This document shows positions 26,069-34,334 of a stretch of 64,000 nucleotides of DNA, piece by piece. The notes under the pieces were generated by a model that was not told the origin of the DNA, searched no databases, and was given only the letters and a program-made list of their open reading frames with translations. The translations under genes and the position numbers were made by a program. The stretch is from Polaromonas sp. JS666 (GTDB lineage Bacteria > Pseudomonadota > Gammaproteobacteria > Burkholderiales > Burkholderiaceae_C). Numbering within the stretch: the first letter of the stretch is position 1; every line of letters begins with the position of its first letter. The stretch is taken from contig NC_007948.1 in NCBI RefSeq assembly GCF_000013865.1, forward strand, positions 4,340,001-4,404,000, written 5' to 3'.

Positions 26069-27529
26069 ATGGAGCCAGCCCCAGACCCCGACCCGCGCCA
26101 TGATTTCCAGGCCATGCACAGCCCGCTGAGTCAGATTGCACGGCGCGAGCCGGTGACAGTCACGCTGGACACGCCGCTTGGCGAGGCGCTGGCGATCATG
26201 GACCGCATGCGCATCGGCTCCATCATCGTGGTGGATGCCCAGGGACAAATGCCCCTGGGCATCTTCACGCTGCGCGACCTGCTGCACCGCGTGACGCTGC
26301 CACAGGTCAATCTTGACCAGCCGATTGCCAGCGTCATGACCGGCGGTGTGATCACGGTCAAACCACACACCACCGCCTATGAGGCCCCGCTCATCATGGC
26401 CCGACGCGGCCTGCGCCATCTGCTGATGGTGGATGAGGCCGGACACCTGGTCTCCATCGTGTCGCAAAACGATTTGTTTGCCTTGCAGCGCACCAGCATC
26501 AAGGATGTCAGCAACGACATCCGCCAGGCCCGCGATCTGCCGAGCCTGCAGGCCTGCGCCAAGGACATCCAGCGCATCGCCCTGGCTTTGCTCACGCAGG
26601 GCATGGCAGCGGGGCAACTAACGCTGTTCGTCTCCACGCTCAACGACCTGCTGACCCTGCGCGTGATTGAACTCACCCACGATGAATTTGACCTGCCGCA
26701 AGTCAGGTGGTGCTGGCTCGCGCTGGGCTCCGAGGGGCGCTATGAGCAAACGCTGTGCACCGATCAGGACAACGGCATCATTTTCGCGTGCGAGAACGAA
26801 GCGGCCACCGAAGCGCTGCGTCAGCGCTTCCTGCCCTTTGCCCAGGCGGTCAACCACAAGCTTGATGCCTGCGGTTTTCCGCTCTGCAAGGGCGGCATCA
26901 TGGCGGGCAACCCGCAATGGTGCCTGTCCCTGCCCGAATGGCGCGCCAGGTTCACCGCCTGGATTGAGCACCCGCAACCCAAGGCCTTGCTCAACGCCGC
27001 GATTTTTTTCGACTTTCGCCCCCTCTATGGCGACGAGAGCCTCAGCGACACCCTGCGCACCTGGCTACTCGATCAGACCCGCAACGCGCAACTGTTCCTG
27101 CGCCTGATGACCGAAAATGCGCTGCAATGCGCGCCACCGTTGGGCCTGATTCGCGATTTCGTATTCGACGGCGACAAGGACTTCCCCCACACCATCAACC
27201 TCAAGACATATGGCTCCAGGCCCTTTGTCGATGCGGCGCGCCTGCTCTCACTCGCGCACGGGGTACGGCAGACCAGCACCGCGCAACGCCTGCTGGCCGC
27301 TTCCCGGGCCGTGAACTTCGGCGGCGACGATGTGGCGGCCATCGTGGACAGCTTTTACTACATCCAGCTGCTGCGATTGCGCCACCAGCATCAGGTTCTG
27401 GACGCATCAGGCGGGGGCAACCGCATCAACCCCGACCTGTTGAATGAACTCGATCGCCACATCCTGAAGGAAGCCTTCAAGCAGGCGCGCAAGCTGCAAA
27501 GCCGACTCAAACTCGACTACCGGCTATAG
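26069..27529 (+). CDS. CBS-domain GlnD-like nucleotidyltransferase (DUF294)
   Basis: A 486-residue cytosolic protein. Two CBS motifs span about residues 18-140 (MDRMRIGSIIVVDAQG, RGLRHLLMVDEAGH) and probably bind adenine nucleotides. The nucleotidyltransferase domain carries GSEGRYEQTLCTDQDNG with Gly220, Ser221, Arg224, Asp232 and Asp234, the two metal-binding acids. A helical DUF294 C-terminal domain follows. By analogy with GlnD it should transfer a nucleotide to a protein or small molecule according to energy state. It starts 10 bases after the exonuclease fusion, so the two are probably made together. Target unknown. Confidence 0.9.
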   Translation: MEPAPDPDPRHDFQAMHSPLSQIARREPVTVTLDTPLGEALAIMDRMRIGSIIVVDAQGQMPLGIFTLRDLLHRVTLPQVNLDQPIASVMTGGVITVKPHTTAYEAPLIMARRGLRHLLMVDEAGHLVSIVSQNDLFALQRTSIKDVSNDIRQARDLPSLQACAKDIQRIALALLTQGMAAGQLTLFVSTLNDLLTLRVIELTHDEFDLPQVRWCWLALGSEGRYEQTLCTDQDNGIIFACENEAATEALRQRFLPFAQAVNHKLDACGFPLCKGGIMAGNPQWCLSLPEWRARFTAWIEHPQPKALLNAAIFFDFRPLYGDESLSDTLRTWLLDQTRNAQLFLRLMTENALQCAPPLGLIRDFVFDGDKDFPHTINLKTYGSRPFVDAARLLSLAHGVRQTSTAQRLLAASRAVNFGGDDVAAIVDSFYYIQLLRLRHQHQVLDASGGGNRINPDLLNELDRHILKEAFKQARKLQSRLKLDYRL

Positions 27530-27561
27530 CGAGCTACAACGGGCTATAGCGCGAAATGGGC

Positions 27562-28215
27562 TCAGGACGGTCGACGCACAGCACCCGTTTTGACCGCGCC
27601 GACGCCCTCCCAATGCCCTTGCGCAAACCAGGCAGCATTCGCCAGATAGTCGCGCAGCATGGGCAAGGCATCCAGCCCCCAGAACAGTTTGTCATCGACC
27701 CTGAAAGCGGGCACGCCGAAGACACCCTGCGCAACCGCGTCGTCGGTATTGGCTTTCAGTTGCGCCTTGACCTCGTCGCCCTGCATGTCGCGCCGCGGGG
27801 CCAGCTGCTGCACCAGGGATGCGAGGCGCTGCGCATCAACGGCGTCAGCGCCACCACGCCAGGCGTGGCGAAAAACGGTTTCGCACACATAGCGATTGGG
27901 TGCGCCCGGCTCTGCTTCGGGCGCGCACGCCAGGGCCAGCCGCAACAGGGGCAAGGGGTTGAACGGATGGCTGGCCGGCATCTGCATGGGAATGCCCCGG
28001 CTGTGGGCCAGCCACAGCACATGCCGGTACGTCCACTCGCGCTTCGGGGCGATCTCCGCCGGACCCAGCTGGCCATGGTGCTTGAGCATGCCAGCGAAGA
28101 GCACCGGCGTGTAGCTGACGCTGTAGCTCACGCCCTTCAAGGCTTCAGGCAGGTGTTCAAACGCCAGGTACGCATACGGCGACAGGAAGTCGAGATAAAA
28201 CGTGATGTGCTTCAT
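27562..28215 (-). CDS. DsbA-like 2-hydroxychromene-2-carboxylate isomerase family protein
   Basis: A 217-residue thioredoxin-fold protein of the HCCA isomerase/kappa-GST group: ITFYLDFLSPYAYLAFEHLP with Ser12 at the glutathione-activating position, and GVFGVPAFRVDDKLFWGLD near the C-terminus. Family members use glutathione to isomerise aromatic breakdown products, notably in naphthalene catabolism. No such pathway lies here, so the substrate may differ. Start is clear (ATG after a GAACGACCC leader); an 8-bp tandem repeat lies directly upstream. Confidence 0.88.
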   Translation of the reverse strand: MKHITFYLDFLSPYAYLAFEHLPEALKGVSYSVSYTPVLFAGMLKHHGQLGPAEIAPKREWTYRHVLWLAHSRGIPMQMPASHPFNPLPLLRLALACAPEAEPGAPNRYVCETVFRHAWRGGADAVDAQRLASLVQQLAPRRDMQGDEVKAQLKANTDDAVAQGVFGVPAFRVDDKLFWGLDALPMLRDYLANAAWFAQGHWEGVGAVKTGAVRRPS

Positions 28216-28230
28216 GGGTCGTTCCTGCGT

Positions 28231-28275
28231 GTTGGCGTTGGGGCGTTGGGGCGTTGGGGCGTTGGGGCGTTGGCC
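28231..28275. repeat. Tandem GGGGCGTT 8-bp repeat
   Basis: Four to five head-to-tail copies of GGGGCGTT between 28231 and 28275, in the 85-bp gap between the YbaK-DUF1289 gene and the isomerase gene, close to the latter's start. Such a tract can change length by slippage. It could affect expression of the downstream gene. Confidence 0.85.
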
Positions 28276-28300
28276 GCTGGCAAGCTGGTGAGGCTCCCGT

Positions 28301-29056
28301 TCAGCCCTGAAGTCCTGCGATGCGCTGCCCTATGGTCAGCCAGAGTGCACGTTGGGCATCCGGTCCGGAGCGGCTCCAGGCCGAAATCTCGCCGAGCGTG
28401 CGAAAGCAGCCTTCGCACCAGCCGGTGTCCGCACTGATGCGGCAAACAGAGATGCAGGGGGAAGGAACCCCATCGCCGTCAGCGCTGACGGTGCGCGAGC
28501 GCTCGGTCACCAGCCTGATGGCGTTCTGGCGGGCCACGTGTTCTTCATCAACGTCTACCGCCACGTCAACCACAGGGGCGCCCGTCAACAGCTCAAGCTC
28601 TTGCGGCATGAGCTTGAAGACCGCATGCGGGTGGCCGGCAGCAGCCCACACTTCATCGAAGCGCAACAGACTCAGGTCCACCAGGGTGATCACGTCCGCG
28701 GCATGCGGCAGCGGAGACACGCCGCCGATGGAAAACCCGGTTTTGGCTTTCACAAACGCGGCGTCGGCCCGGCCAATGCGCTTGCTGTCATGGCACACCA
28801 GGGCCTCGACTTTTCGCTCGTCGACCCGCCTGTCGCCAGAGGTGACCACCAGCACGGCGGCGTCATCCGACTTGCGGCGAAAGACGATGCTCTTGGCAAT
28901 CTGCCCCAGTTGGACACCCAGCGCATCGGCCGCCTGCTGGGCCGTGCGCGCCGCATCGTCCAGCATGACCGGGAAATGGGGGTGGCCACTTTCCTGCAGG
29001 AACGCCGCCACACGTTGAACGCCTTCCGGCAAGCTCTTTAATTCAGCTCCGCACAT
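28301..29056 (-). CDS. YbaK/EbsC deacylase-like protein fused to DUF1289
   Basis: A 251-residue two-domain protein. Residues about 10-170 are a YbaK/EbsC domain (VMLDDAARTAQQAADALGVQ, KSIVFRRKSDD, KTGFSIGGVSPLPHA), a fold that removes mischarged amino acids from tRNA. Residues about 198-251 are a DUF1289 zinc-ribbon-like domain with PSPCISVCRIS and WCEGCFRTLGEIS. Both are normally separate small proteins. The start ATG is directly downstream of a mosaic repeat and lacks a clear Shine-Dalgarno; a few N-terminal residues are uncertain. Cytosolic; probably trans-editing of tRNA, with the DUF1289 role unknown. Confidence 0.88.
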   Translation of the reverse strand: MCGAELKSLPEGVQRVAAFLQESGHPHFPVMLDDAARTAQQAADALGVQLGQIAKSIVFRRKSDDAAVLVVTSGDRRVDERKVEALVCHDSKRIGRADAAFVKAKTGFSIGGVSPLPHAADVITLVDLSLLRFDEVWAAAGHPHAVFKLMPQELELLTGAPVVDVAVDVDEEHVARQNAIRLVTERSRTVSADGDGVPSPCISVCRISADTGWCEGCFRTLGEISAWSRSGPDAQRALWLTIGQRIAGLQG

Positions 29057-29380
29057 ATAGGACCCCCACGCTTTTCACTTCGTGTAATACGCTGCCCCCC
29101 GAGGGGGCTAATTTTCCTTGGGGCGGCCCGGCGGAAAATTGTATGCCTCCACGTTCGCTCACTGCGTGTAGCTCTCGAGGCCTTGCAGGCCGCGGCTCGC
29201 GAGACGCTTCGCCTCTGTCGCCTGTCCAAGCCTGCGCAGGCAGGCTCGGAGCCGCAGGCTCCAGCCCCCCTCGGGGGCGCTGCGCCTGCGGCCCGGCTAA
29301 GCCGGTTCCGCGGCCCCGGCTGGATTGTGCAGGGTCAGCCCGGCGGAAAATGGTCAAGCCGTCGCTTATGTGATTACACA
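29057..29380. repeat. Mosaic intergenic repeat, copy 3 with nested insertion
   Basis: A gene-free stretch between co-directional genes. It begins with GACCCCCACGCTTTTCACTT, CGTGTAATACGCTGCC, a CCCCCGAGGGGG hairpin and TTGGGGCGGCCCGGCGG. GCCCGGCGGAAAAT at 29127-29140 recurs at 29338-29351; the roughly 200 bases between hold another module set in inverse orientation (CCCCCTCGGGGG, GCGCCTGCGGCCCGGCTAAG, GGTTCCGCGGCCCC) and a different inverted repeat AGCCTGCGCAGGCAGGCT. No protein is supported. Confidence 0.8.
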
Positions 29381-30301
29381 TTAGTTCAGTCGTTTGTTAA
29401 GGAGCGCGGTCGCCGCGCGTGAGTTGGGCTTGCGCTCCAGGAAATCGCTGATGAATTTCCCGGCATCGATCAGCTTGTCCATGTCAATGCCGGTCTCGAT
29501 ACCCATGCCGTGCAGCAGGTACACCACATCTTCAGTGGCCACGTTGCCGGTGGCACCTTTGGCAAACGGGCAGCCGCCGAGACCGGCCGACGAGGTATCG
29601 AATTGCCAGACACCCATCTGCAGGGATGCCAGGGTGTTGCTCAGGGCCTGCCCGTAGGTATCGTGGAAGTGGCCCGACACGTCGTCAAGCGCATAGTGCT
29701 TGAGCGCAGCCTCCAGGGCGCGCTGCACCTTCAGGGGCGTGCCCACGCCAATGGTGTCGGCCACGCCGATGTGCTGCACGCCGATGTCCTTCATGAGGCG
29801 CGCCACCAGCTCGACTCGTTGCGGTGCGATCTCGCCTTCGTAGGGACATCCGACGGTGCAGGAGATGGCGCCGCGGACATAGATGTTGTGGGCCTTGGCC
29901 GCCTCCACCACCGGGCGGAATCGTTCAATGCTCTCGGTGATGGAGCAATTGATGTTGCGCTGGCTGAAGGCCTCGCTGGCGGCGGCAAACACCACGATCT
30001 CATCGGGCCACAACTCACGCGCCGGCGCGAGCGCCGCCTCAAAGCCTTTCATGTTGGGCGTCAGCACCGAATAGCGCACGCCCGGCTTGCGCCGTATGCC
30101 GGCCATCACTTCCGCGTTGTCGGCCATCTGCGGCACCCATTTGGGCGAGACAAAACTGGTGACTTCGATTTCAGTGAGGCCGGCGTCCTGCAGGCGGTGC
30201 ACCAGCTCGATCTTCACGGCGGCAGGCACCGGTGCTTTTTCGTTTTGCAAGCCGTCGCGCGGGCCGACATCGACGATTTTGACTTTGGATGGAAGTTTCA
30301 T
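29381..30301 (-). CDS. mvaB: Hydroxymethylglutaryl-CoA lyase
   Basis: A 306-residue HMG-CoA lyase, splitting HMG-CoA to acetoacetate and acetyl-CoA, the last step of leucine breakdown. VDVGPRDGLQNEK near the N-terminus holds the metal and catalytic residues of the TIM barrel, HFHDTYGQALSN the metal-binding histidines, and GLGGCPFAKGATGNVATED the signature with the catalytic-loop Cys. Length matches bacterial enzymes. It lies downstream of the hydroxyacid dehydrogenase and carboxylase genes with a mosaic repeat in each intergenic gap. Equivalent to LiuE. Confidence 0.95.
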   Translation of the reverse strand: MKLPSKVKIVDVGPRDGLQNEKAPVPAAVKIELVHRLQDAGLTEIEVTSFVSPKWVPQMADNAEVMAGIRRKPGVRYSVLTPNMKGFEAALAPARELWPDEIVVFAAASEAFSQRNINCSITESIERFRPVVEAAKAHNIYVRGAISCTVGCPYEGEIAPQRVELVARLMKDIGVQHIGVADTIGVGTPLKVQRALEAALKHYALDDVSGHFHDTYGQALSNTLASLQMGVWQFDTSSAGLGGCPFAKGATGNVATEDVVYLLHGMGIETGIDMDKLIDAGKFISDFLERKPNSRAATALLNKRLN

Positions 30302-30329
30302 GGGGCTCCTTCAGGAGATAGGGTGGTCG

Positions 30330-30473
30330 CGAGCCGGGGACCGGTTCTCAGCCAAGCAGGGGCCGCGGAACCGGCCTTGGCCTGTCCTGAGCGTGTCGAA
30401 GGGCCGGGCCGCAGGCGCAGCGGGCCCCTCGGGGGCAGGGAGTTACGCGAAGAGAACGACCGTGGGGGCAACA
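30330..30473 (+). repeat. Mosaic intergenic repeat, copy 4
   Basis: Contains GGGGCCGCGGAACCGG, CTTGGCCTGTCCTGAGCGTG, TCGAAGGGCCGGGCCGCAGG, a GGGCCCCTCGGGGGC hairpin and a degenerate TTACGCGAAGAG word, then GTGGGGGC. It fills the 172-bp gap between the HMG-CoA lyase start and the hydroxyacid dehydrogenase stop and reaches nearly to that stop. Confidence 0.75.
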
Positions 30474-31412
30474 TCAGTATCCTTTTTTTGGGTCAACCAC
30501 ACCGGCAAGGCTGGCAATCGGCGTGCCACTGTGCAGCGCGCGTATCTTCCCCGCAATCTGCGCAATGCTCTCTTCGCGCAGCGTTCGGGCCGAGGTGTGC
30601 GGCGTCACGGTGATGCGGGGATGCGCCCAGAATGGATGCGAGGCGGGCAGCGGCTCCGTGCGGAACACATCCAGCATGGCGCCCGCGATGTGGCCGCTGT
30701 CAATCAGGGCGATCAGGTCTTCGTCCACCAGATGGCCGCCCCGCGCCACGTTGATCACATAGGCGCCGGGCTGCAGCCGGGCCAGCGTGTCGCGCCGCAT
30801 GATGCCCTCGGTGTCCGGCGTCAGCGGCAGCAGGCAGACCAAAATCCGGGTGGCCGCCAGGAATTCAGGAAACCCCGCCTCGCCGGCAAAGCATTGCATG
30901 CCGGCCACGTTTTTTGCCGAGCGGCTCCAGCCCATCACCGGAAAGTCAAACTGCGCCAGGGCCTGGCCCACGCGCTCGCCCAGTACACCGAGCCCCATCA
31001 CGCCAACCGGAAAGTCCTTGCGCAGGCGGGTTTTCCGGTACGACCATTTGCCCTGCGCCGCATCGGCCTCATAACCGTCGAACTCGCGGAAATGGCGAAT
31101 CACGGCATGGCAGACATACTCGGCCATCTGCACCGACATGCCCGCATCGTCCAGCCGGACGACCGGTATGCCTGCTGGCAGGCGCAGTTTCATCAGCGCA
31201 TCCACGCCAGCGCCAATGTTGAAGATGCCTTTGAGCCGGGTCTGCTCATCCAGAAATTGTTGCGGTGGCGCCCAGACGACCGCGTAGTCAGCCAGCGCCG
31301 CGCCCGCCGACCACAGCTCAACCTGCGAATCAGGCAGGGCGGCGCGCAGGCCTTCGAGCCACGGCTGGGCTTTTGTGTCGGTACAGCAAAAACTGATGCG
31401 CATCGGATTCAT
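30474..31412 (-). CDS. ghrA: Glyoxylate/hydroxypyruvate reductase A-like dehydrogenase
   Basis: A 312-residue D-2-hydroxyacid dehydrogenase of the GhrA type. The NAD(P)-binding loop is VGVMGLGVLGERVGQAL; NVARGGHLVDEDLIALID supplies the catalytic Arg region and HPRITVTPHTSA the catalytic His. It reduces glyoxylate or hydroxypyruvate in the cytosol. It sits between the carboxylase alpha subunit (10 bases away, so co-transcribed) and HMG-CoA lyase; its link to leucine breakdown is not obvious. The symbol is by similarity to the family; the exact substrate is inferred. Confidence 0.85.
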   Translation of the reverse strand: MNPMRISFCCTDTKAQPWLEGLRAALPDSQVELWSAGAALADYAVVWAPPQQFLDEQTRLKGIFNIGAGVDALMKLRLPAGIPVVRLDDAGMSVQMAEYVCHAVIRHFREFDGYEADAAQGKWSYRKTRLRKDFPVGVMGLGVLGERVGQALAQFDFPVMGWSRSAKNVAGMQCFAGEAGFPEFLAATRILVCLLPLTPDTEGIMRRDTLARLQPGAYVINVARGGHLVDEDLIALIDSGHIAGAMLDVFRTEPLPASHPFWAHPRITVTPHTSARTLREESIAQIAGKIRALHSGTPIASLAGVVDPKKGY

Positions 31413-31422
31413 CCATGAAAAT

Positions 31423-33414
31423 TCAAACCGCTATTTTCAGCAATTCCGCGCCTTCGGCGACCTGATCGCCCGGCGCGTAGAGCAATTCCTGCACCACGCC
31501 GTCGGCCGGCGCCGCAATCGTATGCTCCATTTTCATGGCTTCCATCACCGCGAGCGCCTGGCCCTTGCTGACCTTGTCACCCGCCTTGACGCCGAAGGAC
31601 ACGACCTTGCCCGGCATGGGGGCCGTCAGGCGTCCGCCTTCCGTGTGACTCTCGCCCGCATGGGCCAGCAGATCGATGGCCGTGATCTGGGTTGCGCCCC
31701 TTGCCGTAAAGACGTAATCCACCTCGCCCTGGGTATAGACCGCCGCCGTCAGGCGCTGGCCCGCAAACTGGATGTCGATGCCTTGTGCGCTTCCGGCAAA
31801 CACCAGCGGCCCTGACACATTGCCCACCTTTAATTGCAAGGCGCCGTCATGCAGATAGGTCAATGCCGCTTTGGAGTGCTCGCCGCGGAAGTCGAACTCG
31901 AAAGGCCGCTGCGTCACGCCATGGGTTTGCCAGCCGTCACGGCGACTGAAAGGGTCACTGTCTTCACTGGCTTTTTCTTGCAGCAGCGTCTGGGCAATCG
32001 CACAGGCCGCGGCCATCGCCAGCCCCACGGGTTCCTGCTTGAAGAGCACGGCCTCTTCGCGCGGTATCAACGCGGTGTCCAGGTTGGCTTGGGCAAACGA
32101 GGGGCTGCGCAGCACGTAGCGCAAAAACTGCATATTGGTGTTCAGGCCCACGATATGGGTTTGCGCCAGCGCCTCGTCGAGCCGGGCCAGCGCTTCCTCA
32201 CGGGTCTGGCCATGCACGATCAACTTGGCCACCATCGAGTCATAAAACGGTGAAATCGCATCGCCTTCGCGCACCCCGTCGTCCACGCGAACCGGGCCGC
32301 GCTCGAAACTGCTGCAGTTCGGCTTCTGGTACACATGCAAGGTGCCGGTGGCGGGCAAAAAGTTGTTGTCGGGGTTTTCGGCGCAGATGCGCGCCTCGAT
32401 GGCGTGGCCGTTGATGCGCAGCTGCTCTTGCGCCAGCGGCAGTTTCTCGCCAGAGGCCACGCGCAACTGCCATTCGACCAGGTCCAGCCCGGTAATGGCT
32501 TCGGTCACCGGGTGCTCGACCTGCAGCCGGGTGTTCATCTCCATAAAGAAAAAATTCATGCTGCCGTCGGCGCGCTGCTCGACGATGAACTCCACCGTGC
32601 CCGCCCCGACGTAATTGACGGCCCGTGCGGCAGCCACGGCGGCCAGCCCCATTTGCTGGCGCATCTCGGGTGTCATGCCGGGCGCGGGGGCCTCTTCCAG
32701 CACCTTCTGGTGGCGGCGCTGCACCGAGCAGTCGCGTTCGAACAGGTAGACGTAGTTGCCGTGCGTGTCGCCGAACACCTGAATCTCAATATGCCGGGGC
32801 CGCTGCGCGTATTTTTCCACCAGCACGGCATCATCGCCAAAGCTGTTGATGGCCTCGCGCTTGCAGGAAGCCAGCGCCGCGTCAAAGTCTTCGGCCTTGT
32901 CCACCGCACGCATGCCCTTGCCGCCGCCGCCCGCGCTGGCCTTGATCAGTACCGGGTAGCCGATGCGGTCGGCCTCGTGCTTGAGCATCACCGGGTCCTG
33001 ATCGCTGCCGTGGTAGCCAGGCACCAGCGGCACGCCAGCCTTTTCCATGAGCTGCTTGGACTCGGCTTTGAGGCCCATGGCCTTGATGGCCGACGCGGGC
33101 GGGCCGATGAAGACCAGGCCCGCGCGGGCACAGGCCTGGGCAAACTCCTCGTTCTCGCTCAGGAAGCCATAGCCCGGATGAATCGCCTGCGCCCCCGTGG
33201 CTTTGGCCGCTTCAATAATGCGCTCCCAGCGCAGGTAGCTGTCTTTGGGTGCGCTGCCGCCAATGTGAATGGCTTCGTCGCAAACGCCGACATGCTTGGC
33301 GTTCGCATCGGCATCCGAATACACCGCGACGGTTTTGATGGCCATGCGCCTGGCCGTGGCGGCGACGCGGCAGGCGATCTCGCCCCGATTGGCAATCAGA
33401 ATTTTTTTAAACAT
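31423..33414 (-). CDS. mccA: Methylcrotonyl-CoA carboxylase, biotin-carrying alpha subunit
   Basis: A 663-residue biotin enzyme: N-terminal biotin carboxylase (FKKILIANRGEIACRVAATA; ATP-grasp SAGGGGKGMRAV; EMNTRLQVEHPVTE), a linker domain, and a C-terminal biotinyl domain with EAMKMEHT, biotin lysine at residue 628. With the beta subunit it carboxylates 3-methylcrotonyl-CoA using bicarbonate and ATP. Assignment to MCC rather than propionyl- or acetyl-CoA carboxylase rests on the neighbours (beta subunit, enoyl-CoA hydratase, HMG-CoA lyase). The start overlaps the DUF4126 gene end by 8 bases. Equivalent to LiuD. Confidence 0.93.
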   Translation of the reverse strand: MFKKILIANRGEIACRVAATARRMAIKTVAVYSDADANAKHVGVCDEAIHIGGSAPKDSYLRWERIIEAAKATGAQAIHPGYGFLSENEEFAQACARAGLVFIGPPASAIKAMGLKAESKQLMEKAGVPLVPGYHGSDQDPVMLKHEADRIGYPVLIKASAGGGGKGMRAVDKAEDFDAALASCKREAINSFGDDAVLVEKYAQRPRHIEIQVFGDTHGNYVYLFERDCSVQRRHQKVLEEAPAPGMTPEMRQQMGLAAVAAARAVNYVGAGTVEFIVEQRADGSMNFFFMEMNTRLQVEHPVTEAITGLDLVEWQLRVASGEKLPLAQEQLRINGHAIEARICAENPDNNFLPATGTLHVYQKPNCSSFERGPVRVDDGVREGDAISPFYDSMVAKLIVHGQTREEALARLDEALAQTHIVGLNTNMQFLRYVLRSPSFAQANLDTALIPREEAVLFKQEPVGLAMAAACAIAQTLLQEKASEDSDPFSRRDGWQTHGVTQRPFEFDFRGEHSKAALTYLHDGALQLKVGNVSGPLVFAGSAQGIDIQFAGQRLTAAVYTQGEVDYVFTARGATQITAIDLLAHAGESHTEGGRLTAPMPGKVVSFGVKAGDKVSKGQALAVMEAMKMEHTIAAPADGVVQELLYAPGDQVAEGAELLKIAV

Positions 33415-34075
33415 GTGGGTCGTTCTTTGAAAAGGGTGACTTCAAGGTAAAAGCAGGCGACAGGCCCGGATCCGGCTTGCCGCTGAAAATGCGGGCGACG
33501 CGGGTAAACAGCTGCATTAAAAAGCGCCAGCAAATGCGAATCAGCCAGACACTGGCCACCAGCACCAGCGCGAGCATCAACGCAAACACCAGCGGGTGGG
33601 CAATGGCCAACCACAAACCCAGCGGCACAAGACCGTCTTCGAGCAGCGACGCGCCGACGTTGGTGAAAGGCTCGGGGGAGGTATTGATGGCGGCGCGCGT
33701 GGTGGCCTTGGCTGCGTGACTGGTGGCCGCCAGCGTGCCGCCTAGCAGGGCCGCGATCAGCGCCATCATGCCGCTGTCGGCGCCAAAGACGCCGGCAGCA
33801 AGCGCCGCACCGGCAGGAATCCGGATCACGGTATGCACCACGTCCCACAGCGAATCCACGCCGGGAATCTTGTCGGCAAAAAATTCCATGAACACCATGA
33901 AGCCGCTGACACCCAGCACCACCGGATGGGCCAGCATCTGCAACCCTGGCGGCAGCGTGACCCAGCCCATGAAGCCGGCCAGGCCCGTGAGGAAAACCAC
34001 CAGGTACAGGCGCACGCCGCTGGCCCAGCCCAGGACACCGGCCAAGGCGATCAGTTGCGCGGTGTCGAGATTCAT
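33407..34075 (-). CDS. DUF4126 membrane protein
   Basis: A 222-residue inner-membrane protein with five or six hydrophobic segments: QLIALAGVLGWASGVRLYLV, VVLGVSGFMVFMEFFADKIP, AAGVFGADSGMMALIAALLG and PLVFALMLALVLVASVWLI. FMEFFADKIPGVDSLWD is characteristic of DUF4126. Function unknown. It lies inside the leucine gene run, overlapping mccA by 8 bases and separated from the hydratase gene by a mosaic repeat; the GGGGGC next to its ATG belongs to the repeat and may serve as its ribosome binding site. Confidence 0.85.
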   Translation of the reverse strand: MNLDTAQLIALAGVLGWASGVRLYLVVFLTGLAGFMGWVTLPPGLQMLAHPVVLGVSGFMVFMEFFADKIPGVDSLWDVVHTVIRIPAGAALAAGVFGADSGMMALIAALLGGTLAATSHAAKATTRAAINTSPEPFTNVGASLLEDGLVPLGLWLAIAHPLVFALMLALVLVASVWLIRICWRFLMQLFTRVARIFSGKPDPGLSPAFTLKSPFSKNDPHV

Positions 34076-34334
34076 GGAGCCCCCACGCTTTTCACTTCGT
34101 GTAATACGCTGCCCCCCGAGGGGGCGCGAGCTTGCTTGGGGCGGCCCGGCGCGGCGCTCATCGGCTGCATCAGCAGACCCCCCCGAAGATCAGGCGAGGC
34201 ACAACTCGAAACCCAGCGAACACCGCGGGACCGGCCTTGGCCTGTCCTGAGCCTGTCGAAGGGCCGGACCGCTGGTGTTACCCCCTTGAGGGGGGAGGCG
34301 GCTACACGAAGTGAGCAAGCAAAGGGGGGGAGCA
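34076..34334. repeat. Mosaic intergenic repeat, copy 5 (two opposed module sets)
   Basis: Starts right at the DUF4126 ATG with GGAGCCCCCACGCTTTTCAC, TTCGTGTAATACGCTGCC, CCCCGAGGGGGC and GGGGCGGCCCGG, nearly identical to copy 3. It ends at the hydratase stop with the opposite orientation set: GACCGGCCTTGGCCTGTCCT, GAGCCTGTCGAAGGGCCGG, CCCCCTTGAGGGGGG and CTACACGAAGTGAGC. The two sets face each other over about 60 bases of unrelated DNA. Confidence 0.8.

Noticed and set aside
28231..28275. Tandem repeat as a possible CRISPR
   Set aside because: Units are 8 bases with no spacers and no cas genes are present.
29143..29373. Short plus-strand frames in the 29-kb gap as small genes
   Set aside because: They consist of repeat modules (Pro/Arg/Ser-rich) and have no ribosome binding site.
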